From: Dimorphilus gyrociliatus
Taxonomy: Eukaryota > Annelida > Polychaeta > Dinophilidae
NCBI GenBank assembly: GCA_904063045.1
Contig: CAJFCJ010000004.1
Coordinates: 1,233,713 to 1,297,712 of the forward strand
Direction of reading: 5' to 3'
Length of the DNA: 64,000 bases
Each line of letters opens with the position of its first letter. Within the stretch, counting starts at the first letter, position 1. The translations under genes were made by a program, and so were the position numbers. Below, one piece after another: positions 48,766-60,952 of the stretch. Under the pieces are notes generated by a model. It had not been told where the DNA came from. It did not search any database and saw nothing but the letters and a program-made list of their open reading frames with translations.

Positions 48766-49848
48766 ACAAATAAAAAAATTCGACAAAAAGAGGAAACATA
48801 TAGGCCTAGGAATTGTCTCTCTTTTTTTCAACATCCCTTCCCTCCTATCTTTTTTTTACGTCTTTCGAATTCCTATTTCAAGCAATAGTTATCTTGATCT
48901 AATTTTTATCAATAAAATTAAAATTTAGCCCTGATAAAAAAAATATGACAAAAGCTGAAGAAAATAATGATTGTACAAAATATCTAGACTTTTAAAGGAG
49001 TAAATAATTTAGAAGAACGGAACGAAAGAGGAAAACTAAAATCCTGATGGAAATACTTAAACAAACAACTAAAAGAGACAAAAAAGAGTAAAATAAATGA
49101 AATTAAATAAATTGTAAAAGATATTTTTCACCTATTAGAAACAAATTTTTAATCGATAAGAATCAGAAATGAAAGGAATAGAGACAAATTCCATACGTTA
49201 AACATAAAACAAAACTAGAATCTTCTTTTATGAAAAGAGAAACGAGTGGAGGACAAAAATTATTCAGAGAAGATCTGTGTAATTCCATATATGTAATTGA
49301 ATATATTCCAACGGAATAGCATTTACAGATGCTAAAAAGACCGCATCCAATCTTATCTAACTTCTTTTTTAATAGTATTTATCATTTTTCGATTTTTAAC
49401 ATTTAGTCATTTTTTAGGCCAGATATACCATATATAAAGCGTATAATATCTATATTTAGAAGTTTAAAATCCATGCAAATATATATATTTTTATATATCT
49501 TTGATAAATGTACAGAATATGCTATATAAATATACCTCACACGTATTTGGTTATTTATATATACAATATATTGTAATTACTATTTTCTCACAAATTCTTT
49601 TCCTATGCTGTGTATAAGAAAACGGTTTCTTAGTTGTAAAAACCACTTATTCATCACTTATAGACTATAGAGTAGACGATAGGCAGGCCGATTTCCAATA
49701 ATTTACTTTTTTTTTTTTTACAAAACGAAGAATTAACGTCATTCGACATCAAATATTTTGGTTCCAAGGCAGAAATGCAAACTTTGGAACGTGAAATATT
49801 TGACGACAAAGCAACGCATTTTTTTTTATTAATATTATTAGCTAGAAT

Positions 49849-49855
49849 CTTTCTT

Positions 49856-49894
<39 letters not shown>

Positions 49895-49933
49895 CTCTAG
49901 CTTACTTTCTCTCTCTATCTCTCTTTCTCTCTA
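49849..49933 (+). repeat. CT microsatellite
   Basis: TTTCTTTCTCTCTC...TCTATCTCTC on the plus strand within the gene desert. Similar CT tracts lie at 51196-51242, 53420-53575 (with a (CTCA)n segment near 53523-53553) and 54557-54620. Confidence 0.88.
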
Positions 49934-51209
49934 TATATTTTGCATATTTTTTTTAGCATGTTATTAATACTTAATTCTTTGCTTTAGTTATTCTAATTCT
50001 ATAGTTTATTTTTGCTATCCATCTCTTCATATCACCCATTTCCCCTTCACACTTCTCTCCTTTCAACTACACTATCCTCTAACTGCCTCCTTCCACCCCT
50101 TCCCGCAAATTTTTTTATTTTATTTTTTTCTCTTTAAATATTTAGGATATTTCCAAGAATTGGTTTGGTATTTTCCCATTTTTTATTACTATCTCTCTAC
50201 TTCAGCTATTCACTTTATCTTCTTCCAAAAAGTTTTCTTTCTTTTGACACCTCCTCTCCTTTTCTTTCTCTTTTCATACTATTCAAAGACTGTTTTATCT
50301 TTAACTACATACATTATATATCTATCAAAAAGGGGGGGTATTTATTTATTTATTAGGTAGCGGATCGTTTATCTTTGGTAATTTATCACCGCCACCCGCT
50401 TTCATCCTATCAAGTTTATTGATAAACTATCATGAAAATTTTTTCCAATATTATCCTAAAAACCCTATTGAATGTCTATTTTTAAAATAAATATTTCCAT
50501 AATTTACTCTTATTTTATAACTTATTATTTTTATAATCAAAATAATTTAGAAATATGTAATTTAATATTTTACATGTGCCGTATTCCCTTAAATTTTTGT
50601 TTTCTTATGCGAATACAAACATTTGACTAAAAACGTTTATCAAACATTTTCTCAGTATAGGTGAAAGGTAATTGAGGTCGTATGCAAATCATCTACAAAT
50701 TTAGAAAAGAGTATCGAATCTTTATATAATATATATATATTTAAGTTCTGATTAATTCAGTTAAGGAATATGATAATGCGTGAGGATAACGTTTTAAAAT
50801 TCATCCTGGGGCATCTATATAAACTCCAATATATCAGTTTGGAAGGATTAATCTAATATAAAAAACTATTTACTTATAGCTCTCATCTTAGGAATCTCTA
50901 CTGGAAAAAGAATATTCCAAACGCAACATGCAGCACATACATATAATAAACCTTTTAACAATTATACCACATTTTAAAGTTATAGGAGTTATGACATTGC
51001 TACTCATTATTTTTCTTATTATTTTTATATTATGGTAGAATTACTGACGAACACGTTAGTTAGCAAGGAAATATCATGATATTTCGACGCCTATCAACGA
51101 AAATTCTCTGTATGAGAGAATTTATAGGATATTATTTTTATGGTACAGTTTTACATGTTCGTAAAATGTTACATTAATATTTATATCCTTTTTTGTCTCT
51201 TTCTCTCTT

Positions 51210-51245
<36 letters not shown>

Positions 51246-52296
51246 ATGCTTTCTTTCTCTCCTTTTTTTCTGCCTTCCTTTATCTTATATAAACTGAATA
51301 AACTGTAGATATTGCATATTTCTTTCTCTTAGTCTCACTTTTCTAATACTCTTTGTCTATGTCGCTCAGTTTTTCCTCAGATAACTTTTAAGAGATGCCT
51401 CGTATATTTCTTGGCCTGGGAAGTTCAGGCGGAAATTGGTGAGAGATATTGTTAAACTTTGGTTTACTTTCTTTTTTACAACTGAACGATTTGAGTAAGT
51501 TTAAGTGAGATAAAAGTGTAAATTAAAACTACTTGTTGAGCATTCAATGAGACCACAATAAACTCTCTAAATTAAATGAATATGAATATTCATTGGGTAA
51601 TAAATATGCAAATGATTGTATGGCATTGAAATTATTCGGCATAATTCAAATTCATTTGAACTTAATATACGATTAAAGTAAAAAGAAATCACCTAACCTA
51701 ATCTTCTTCCATTTGCTAATTAGCTTTGATTCGACCAACAAAAGCTAGACGGCTCTCATTTCCTGCAGTTCGGCCAACTGGAACGTTTTCTTTGTCAATC
51801 GCCTGCAAACAAATTTCGTTGTAGAGTTAGATCGATTGTGTCGATTCGTTCTTGCGTGCAATTGCGCAATTTATTAGAAAATATGTATTTTTTGCGATTA
51901 AATTCTAAAATACTTCGGACATTCATGAACTATCTTCCCTATTGGACTTTAAATTGATAAATGTTTAACTCTAATAAATTACATAATACAGACAATAATT
52001 TATACTTTTCATCAATATTGCTAAATGGGAAATACATCAATGGGAAAAGGAGAAGAGAAGAAATTGCAATAGTTAAAAACATTCATTCTATTTCCTAATA
52101 ACTTTCTCTTTTTTAAAGAATCTTAGTTGTAGATTATTTTAGACATTAGACCTAAATCTCAAACAGAACATGTCTTTCCTATTTAGAATACAATTTAAAT
52201 AAGACCTGAAAAGTAAAGATATCGATAAAGCTATTATTAACTTTTGGATTTAATACAATTGAACTAAATTGAGGCAAGAAAATCAGTACCAGAAAG

Positions 52297-52327
<31 letters not shown>

Positions 52328-54568
52328 TGAAAGATTTTTCTGATTGATTTACTAACGTATTCAACAAACAGTATGATTTATTCACAATTTTTACAGTTGT
52401 TCAAAGTAAAGATATCTACAAATGATTAATTAATTATTCTTAATTACAACTATATAGAGGCAATTAATATCTTCAGATTATTGTAATTAACTTTATAACT
52501 ATAAAAGAAAATAATAATTTGGTGTTAACCTAAAATACATCTATTTTCAATTTCAATTTATCATTTTGGGCTACAGAGCTAAAAGAAAATCTTTTATCTA
52601 TCTGTCTGTTCGATTCAATTTCCATGTCTTTCATACTCTCTCCTATCCTCTCTTTCTTTATCTCAGTAGCTTTCTCATTTTTACTTGTTTTATATCTTCA
52701 CATAGTGAAAATAAAACATGCTAAGGGTTTGATATATAACTTAAATTGTCAATTGATTTATATAGAAAATATAGTCTTTTTCTTTAAAAAGAGAATAGAA
52801 TCTCTATTGTTGTAATATAAAAAAGAAGGGGAAAGACTAACAGACAGTGTACAAAATGAAAAAGAAACGTGCTATTAGTAGTCCATTTGGTCCCCGAAAA
52901 ATCTCAAACAGTACTTTTTTTCGTGCCTCGCCGACGAATCTGGGCGGAAATGATAATTCCTGCGTTTACTTGCTGCATATATGATAAACGTAATCGAATT
53001 GTTTACCGCCAGAGCAAACTTTATGTGCAGTTTCTTTTTTTTTTGCAGCTGTTGGTTCTTAGCTTGAATATAAAAACAGATGTTACTGTTGACCTTATAG
53101 GCGAAATTTTTGTGTCTAGTGCTATAAATTGCCAGAAATTGGAGTGACTTGTAAGATTTCACTCTTTCGCCTAATTGAGCTGTACTTTTTTTTCTTAATA
53201 GATCGATTAACGTTTGTTTGCAGCCTTGATTATTTGATGGAAATTTTAGAAGGGTTGTGGAGTTTTTTATGTCTCTTTAAACTTTTCCTCAACTTTCGTT
53301 ACCATATCTAATTCTTTTTCCGAAAAAAGTCAAAATTAGTAATTTAGACTTTATTAAAAATAATTAATTTATTTATTTTTTCACCCAATCATATTATCAA
53401 TCACACTTTAAACTGTCCTCTTTCTCTATCTTCTAATTCTCACTCTCTCTGTCTCTGTCTCCCTCTCTATCTCTCTCTTTTTATTTTCTTTCCTTCTTTC
53501 TTTCTCTCTCTCCTCTCGCTCCCTCACTTACTCACTCACTCACTCACTCACTCAGTCTATCTCTATCCCTCCCCTCTTCTCTTTTTCTTCTTCTATTCAC
53601 TTTCAGATTATGTTTACTTTGATATTATTAGCGATAGAGAAATTTAGAACGTTCTTTTCTTCATCTTCCTCTAGTACCTTACGGCAATTTCAACTTTAAC
53701 ATCTCCTTTACGTGATACAACCACGAACAGGATAATACGCTAATATTTATGTAAGAAATAGATTATTATTTTTTTTCCATAAAAATTGATGAAATGATAA
53801 GAAAATGCAAATTTTTGATGATATTTCCATCATATTTATATAGTATATGCCGTATACAGATTTATATTCAATGTTTCGTCGTCTCATCCTAATAATATAT
53901 ACATTCGTCCAATATAGTTGATAACCAAATAACCAGTTTTTAATTTGCTAAATGTTCTATAACTTTTTTATTGTCTTTTATACTTTTACTTTGTAATATG
54001 ACTTTGACAAAATGAATTATGAAATATCTTATTTTTTTCGTATCAATATTAAAATTATATTGATTGTATGAACATATCCAACCAACGTACAAACCATTTG
54101 TTCCCTCTTACAACATCAATAACAAGGAAGGAAATGAGATTAAAACGTTTTCTATTGTAGCTGTAAAAGATTCCTAATATAATGTAATGAATCTGATAGA
54201 ATAAATAGAAAATTACATTTTCTAAATATTATCTTCAACTACTTGAGCAGGGAAATCAATGCCTTATAAAAATTATTATAAATAATATTGGAGTTTTTTT
54301 TCTATTTTTCTTACAAATAACAATTTTTTTTTATAAATCAAATTATTCTATTCCTTTTTTTTTCTTTTTTCATAATAAACTTTGTTGTATTTATTTTTTT
54401 TTTATATTTTTCCTTTTGTTACCAATTTCTTTTTTTTCTTTCTCATTTTAAATAAAAGTTAAATAACTTTGAAGTTTTTTTTAGTGAAAATCTGTTTGTT
54501 TTGTTTTTTATCTTTATTTCTATATATTTGTCTTCTTTTCTCAATTTTTCTTTTACTCTTTCTTTCTT

Positions 54569-54599
<31 letters not shown>

Positions 54600-55569
54600 T
54601 TCCATCCCCTCCCCTTCCCTCCTCCGTAACTATTTCTCTACATATCTAGCTCCTACCAACTCATAAATCTTCTAGATAGATACGAAAAGAGACAAAAGGG
54701 CAAACTACAAAGTACGAAACGATAAAAGGCATTGTTAAGTGAAAACATGAAAGCTTATAAAGTGTACTTTTTTTTCTTTTTACATACTTATCTGTTTTTC
54801 TAGCTCATATTCATCATTTATCAAGAAGATATATATTCTTAATACTTTTTAGAGTAATTATAAAACAATTAACCTTAAACTGTAAACATAATACGGATAT
54901 CATAATATAAACAATTTTGCTTCTTTACTATATTAATCTCTAATCTGAACGAATTAATTCCAAGGCGTTAACTAATGTTATTTATACAGGAATAATATTT
55001 TAGAATAAAGTTTAAATGAAAATAAATATAAAAAGGTAAACAAGACACTAAATTTTTTAATAAATAGATGAGCTTTACATCTGTAAAAGCTCAACTAAAC
55101 ATTTTACTTTACAAACATATTACTTGATAAGGTTTCAACAGCTGCCTGTAGAAAAGATCAAAGATAGGCCTAAAAAGGGCTCATTGAGGTTAAGGAATGA
55201 TATTGGCCAAAGGAAAAATTTTTTCTGTTTTTTTCCAATCGGAGGTCGATATTCGGAGAAATTTGAATCTGCGTGCGAATTAGGTCAGAAGAGAAAGAGT
55301 AGACGATAATCCGTAAAAGAAAAATCCAATAAAATTATTATTTCCTCGTTCGACCTCAGTTTTGCTTCTCGATCAAAAGAAATGTTATAGGAGGAAACGA
55401 TTTTGGCAGAAAGGAAGAAACCACAAGAATAAATATTATTCGATAATTAATAAAACTATAAAGTGCCTAAATAGCATTTTGAACGCTTGTTTTACCTTTT
55501 AAGCAATGATGAATAGGAAGTTAATAAACTAAAAAAATTATTAAAAAGAAATTTCTCTTACTTTTCCAT

Positions 55570-55800
55570 TCGAATTCAATTTATACGCATTCCTTCAAAG
55601 CAAACCGATCTTAAGTGAGAGATTCGAACAGTTGAGGCGACCTCTAGGGTCATCTTTATCGGAAAGTCACGTGATGACTCTAGCCGTTTTAGAAAAGGGT
55701 TACGATTGATACACACGCTTGAAATATGATTGGTTGACAGCTGAAAGTTGTATAGCATGTTTTCAATCATTTTCTTAATAATATGCACAGTTGCACAAGA
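55570..55800. other. Compositional island with E-box and Pbx-Meis-like words
   Basis: Contains the palindrome TCACGTGA at 55667-55674 inside GTCACGTGATGACTC, and TGATTGGTTGACAG at 55727-55740, close to a Pbx-Meis composite. A 70-codon minus-strand frame crosses it but shows no recognisable protein features. Confidence 0.35.
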
Positions 55801-56907
55801 ATTTATCGATTTAGGCCTAGTTGAAGACGCAGTGGAATGTTAGTTTAGAGAAGATTGTGATCTGGCGTTTATTCTAGGTTATAGATGGTATTTTGAGGGC
55901 TTTAAAGAATCTTACAAACGCTTACTTGCATTTTTCAAAAAGATTAAGTCATCAACTAACAAAAATTTTGTTACTTTTATCATTTTTATGCACTGAATTT
56001 TATCATAGCGGCAACTAAATAAACATAAAATACCATATATATATAGTATACGCAATCCAATATCTTTTCACAGCACACGTCTCTATGTTTTTTTAATTAT
56101 TGCAAAAATCCTTATGAATATGTATAAGATTAAAATAATAGTAATAATACACTAAGAAAAATAATTTGATTTAACATTATCTTACTATTTAGCTAATAAA
56201 TCTAAAGCTAGAAGACAGATAAATACTTTCCCTGTTTAAAAGTTATTTCTTAAAATTCCTTTTCATATTTTCTCTTCCTATCTTCCTTTCATCTTAATAG
56301 ACATACCTTATTGGAAAAAATTACGCAGATAGAGACCGTAAAATAAAAAATATTTATGAACAGGAAACTTATTGAATAATTTAATATATAATGAATTATT
56401 CAACATATTTGAAAATACTTTGTATATTTAAGGAAAATAATTATTATATTTCTTAAAATAGATTACATTCATAAACTTTTACTTTATAATAATTTTTAAT
56501 ATAGAAAAGTAACTTTATCTTTCTTTGTTTTTATATCTCTTTCAACTTTGATATATAATTAGTCAAATAACTATGTTAAAACATAGGGAAACAAAATAAA
56601 AAGATGATTACTTGTTAATCTGAGTATCTAACTGCTAAAATAAAAAAGCGTACTAATGGAGAGTAAAATAAAATGTTTATAAAAGTATAATTTCCTTTAC
56701 TTTTTAAGAAAAAGAAAGGGAAAACACAAGATTCCCTTCACGGATGGATAGGCATTATTTAGAAGACTAATAGCTTCTGGAAAATACGTAAGAGGACAAC
56801 CAAAGGTTTTTTAGGTTTGTGTGCGTTATCCGATATAAATAATAAGGTTATATAAATGGATACATTTAAAAAAATTGATTGTACTAACATTATCTTTTCA
56901 CTAGGTG

Positions 56908-56953
<46 letters not shown>

Positions 56954-57947
56954 TTGTATAGTGATATTTATATCACTAAACTCAATTTATAATAATTATT
57001 TAAGTATAAATCTTTGAACATGCACAATTTAACAATCATCCTGTTTGAATAAACAGTTTCTGATCATAAAAGGGATAGAATGTTCTGCAATTTTTTTTAA
57101 TTAAAATAGATTTTTTTACACTTAGTGCGGCAGGAAATGCCTTCATAAATCCAAGTAAACTTCACCAACTTTCTTAGGTTAATGATAATTTTACTTTTCT
57201 TACATTTTTAAAATGTTACGCTGACAGACAAAAGAGCTTTAGTATATTTTTTTTAATTTCTTTTATTGAAGTTAACAGTAATTTTAACAAAATTTAAATT
57301 ATGTGCATTTTTTAGGGTTCTGTTTCTTCGAAGGCAGGAATTTAATTATTCTCCAGAGTTCGAGAGATCTTACTAAATTCTTAGCTTTTGTAATCACTGC
57401 CTGAAACAGTTCTAAATGAAGATTAAGGCGAGAATTAGTTGTTCTCTTACAAACTTTACACTTATTCGTCTATTTATGATAAATTTTATTCTGTTTTTTA
57501 ATAAAAAAAGAAAAAACAGAAAAAGAAAATGGTTGCTTACAAAACAACAGATTTGCTTCGTCATTTGTAATCGTAAGTTATTCTAGCCTAAGCAATCGTG
57601 AATTACATAGGCCTAGAAAGATGAGCCCTGAGGCCAATACCCAGGGGCTTTTATGCATTCATAGCTATGCTTTTAATCATTGTAAATTTCAAACAATATT
57701 CCGTTTCTGTTATATTGTTCTCTAAAAGATAGCCAAGTTCCATAGAAATATGGAAGTGGAAAAACTAAAATTGTTCCTCATCCTTTGGTAAGACGATGAC
57801 TCATAACGTATTCGAACTTATTTACTGACAGATTGCTCGATTACAAACTAAATACTAGAAAAACTACAGTTATAAAAGTAATATTAATTGTTTATTAAAT
57901 ATTTATAATACAAAACGAAAGAAGGAAACCAGAAAAGAAGAAAAAGA

Positions 57948-57985
57948 CGAAGAAGAAGAAGAAGAAGAAGAAGAAGTAGTAGTAT
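57948..57985 (+). repeat. (GAA)n microsatellite
   Basis: About ten GAA units running into TAGTAGTAG. On the opposite strand it produces a poly-leucine open frame that I do not regard as a gene. Confidence 0.88.
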
Positions 57986-58301
57986 TAGTAGTGATGGCAG
58001 AAGAAGCTGGCACGAATTATAGGCCCATACAAACAGGAATCGTAAGGAGGCGAGGAATAGTAAATAGTCATTGTACACAAGTGAAGAGGCTACTAACGAT
58101 TTTTACTTCTCGGTATTTAGTCACTTGACTGTTGTGTTTGTTTGAAAAAGTTTCTAATATAATCGAGAAATTCTTGCTTAAAATTAGTTTCTTTATTCTT
58201 AAATAAATAATAAAATAATCAAATTATAAAAATTACCAATTATTAATATTTTTCCCTTTTTAAAATAGATTTGTTTCTCTAATAGACTCTATAATTAAAT
58301 A

Positions 58302-58307
58302 TAAAGA

Positions 58308-58338
<31 letters not shown>

Positions 58339-58357
58339 TAGATAGATAGATAGATAG
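58302..58357 (+). repeat. GAGA-GACA-GATA compound microsatellite
   Basis: Successive (GA)n, (GACA)n and (GATA)n blocks, a typical stepwise-evolved compound tetranucleotide repeat in the gene desert. Confidence 0.88.
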
Positions 58358-60952
58358 AGTGAGAAAAAACATAAAATAATATTAAAAACCGGGTTTTTAA
58401 TACGTTTATAAAGTTTATCTCAAAAAGAAAATATTCATAAAAACTTATTGAAATAAGTAGTAACTTTTCTTCTTATTAACTTTTTTTTCTTTTTTTATTA
58501 CAAGAGTTTTTATTCATTTTCTTTTGGATGAGAAGCAAAAAAAACTGTATACAATAATAATAAACTCTTAAATATATTGTAGAATATAAATATGTATTTG
58601 AAATATTTATGATTCTTTCTTCTTTTTTCGAAACGTATTTTCCTTGTATTGGATTTCCCTTGAAATTATGTATTTAGGAATGAAACACAATATTTGGATG
58701 TTATTATTTCTCTTATATCTCTCACTCATTTTATAATAATTTATTATTTAAACAAAATAACTGGTAAAGTCGAAAATCGGATTAAGAAAAGATGATTATA
58801 TAATTTTAATAAATATTATATTGTTGATATGAATAAATATAATAGATGTATGTATTCTTTTATAAATGGGGAATAATTTTTTAAGAATATGCACCCAGTT
58901 CTTTTTCGTCCTCCTCTTTTAAGTACGGAATTGTTGGCAAAAGAGAAAATATGAAAAAAAAATCATTTTCCTATTAATTAAGAAAGCGATTCTTCCTAAA
59001 TAAATCAATAAGCTTTCAAAAAGAAGTTTAATTAAAACAGTCTTTTATAAATTGATTTATATAGAAACTTTTTTCATAGACCATTTCTTCCTATAGCAGC
59101 TTAAAAGACCTAAGACAATCTACTTTTAAAAAATTATACAAGTTTTTCAGATAGTACACACTGTATAATATAGACATATATACTCAGCATTTTACCCTTT
59201 TGCCAAGTAACTTTTAAGCTGTTCAGATAAGAGAAACAAGTTTAACATTTAAGAAATTATGATAAAATTAATGGCCAAGATTTTTGCGAACTAGAAAATA
59301 TTTTATATATTTTTTTTTATATTTCTATTTATTATTAATTCTATTTTTAAAAGGATGATTCAGTGTTTAATAATAATCTATAATATAACAAATTGAGGCT
59401 GTTTATACAGAATAAAAATGAAAAAAGTGATCTTTAAAACTATTAAAATATATAAATGAAAGAAAGTGTAGTTTAAAGTATTAGCAGCCGGTTAAGAGTT
59501 TGAATGCATCTGTCGATTATTACTAGTTTTGTACTGAATTCATAATTTGTTGTGTTTACGAGTTAGTTCACGAAAACCGTTTGATAGAATCCAATCAACT
59601 AGGCGGTAACAAAATTACGGAATTGCAACCAATTTCATCTTTCGAAAAGACTTTCAACAAACCCTGTAAACCGCGTATAGAATTTCGAATCTAAAAAGTT
59701 CCTTGTTTCTATACACACCAATTAAACTGTCATTCATCAATATATCCTCTTTTTTATTAATACCCTCCAGTTACCTTGATTTTTTTTCTCCGTCATTTTT
59801 ATTGAATAAATCGCCTAAGGTAATTTATAAATATTCCATATATATAGTGAAAAAAAAATAAGAAATAAATCGCTGCGTATGCCTAGACTATCGACGAAGC
59901 AATAAAATCCATCAACTACACCGTGTCAATTTCAAACCGTGCACTCAGCTTATTGGAGCATTGAAAAAAAATTTAAGGATTATCTTACTCATTTTGAAAA
60001 TGTCGATAAGAAAAACAGCTGTACGAAATCACCGCCAGCCGTCCTCTTAAACTATTAACAAAACTGAGGAAAAGGGCTAAAGAGAACTAGAAAAAGACAA
60101 TTTTGCTAAAATTCTTTCTTCTTTGATACTTTCCATCCAGTATAATGGTACGCATTGTATCAACACTGTATACCACTTACATATCTAAATATACGTCAGT
60201 TTCGTACATAAACGTACGAACGCGTATATTGCACTTTCTCATTCGGTCATTAAAAACTCAACAAATATCCGATTTTATTTATCAAATATACAATTTTATT
60301 AAAGAAACCAGCCGATTTAGCGTTCTAAGAAATTTTCTTGGAGAAATTCGCTTAGGAATGTTGAGTTATATACAAAGATGTTTGCTCGTAGTTCTGTCAA
60401 TCTATTTTAATTTTATATGTGTCATATAGCATCGCCATCTGCGGCTTCTATTTTTGATTAAATATTATTTAGTTTTGCGCCACCTTTCGGTCATTAACAG
60501 GTCTTTAACACTTAATTAATGAAAAAAAAGGTAAAAAAACATTATTTTGGAAGAATTTTAAACGTAAAGTTTCAATAAGAAAAAAACTATTTCTATTTAA
60601 TATTCTCCTCATCATTCTAAACACTTTTTAGTATGTAACAGAGTTGTAAGCCACTCGAGCTTCGCTTAAACTTGCTAAGAGTTCTAAAGCTCAGGAAAAT
60701 TTGGTTAAATTAAAATATTTATTTTTAAAACGTTTCTCACAAAATTCCTATGGATCTTAAAGTTAATCTTTAAATGTCAAACTTTATGCTTTTATTCAAG
60801 TATTCAGTCTTTTTTCTCAGAAACAAAATACATTGACACAAATGCGATTATCTGTGAAGTAGTGATAAAGAAACTTGCAAAGAAAACCTCTGTAGAAGTA
60901 CTTAAGTTCATTAGAGGTGTTCAATATATATAAATATATATATTTAGCTTTG

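Larger units (their letters stand above)
45224..60952. other. Gene desert, 15.7 kb, upstream of the muscarinic receptor
   Basis: No supported coding exon was found on either strand. The region holds (TA)n at 46822-46870 and 56906-56951, several CT tracts, GA and GAA tracts, and a three-copy repeat at 47.2-48.5 kb. It also holds islands of balanced composition near 46.2-46.4, 48.56-48.76, 51.69-51.84, 52.87-53.04, 55.12-55.30, 55.57-55.80 and 59.46-60.05 kb. The spliced start of the receptor suggests that its noncoding 5' exon and promoter lie in here, so part of this DNA may be a receptor intron and its regulatory landscape. Confidence 0.5.

Noticed and set aside
57884-58078. Poly-leucine minus-strand frame
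   Set aside because: Created entirely by a (GAA)n microsatellite on the plus strand.
60145-60429. 94-codon plus-strand frame upstream of the aminotransferase 3' end
   Set aside because: AT-driven composition (Ile, Tyr, Phe, Leu), no domain, no Kozak or splice context.
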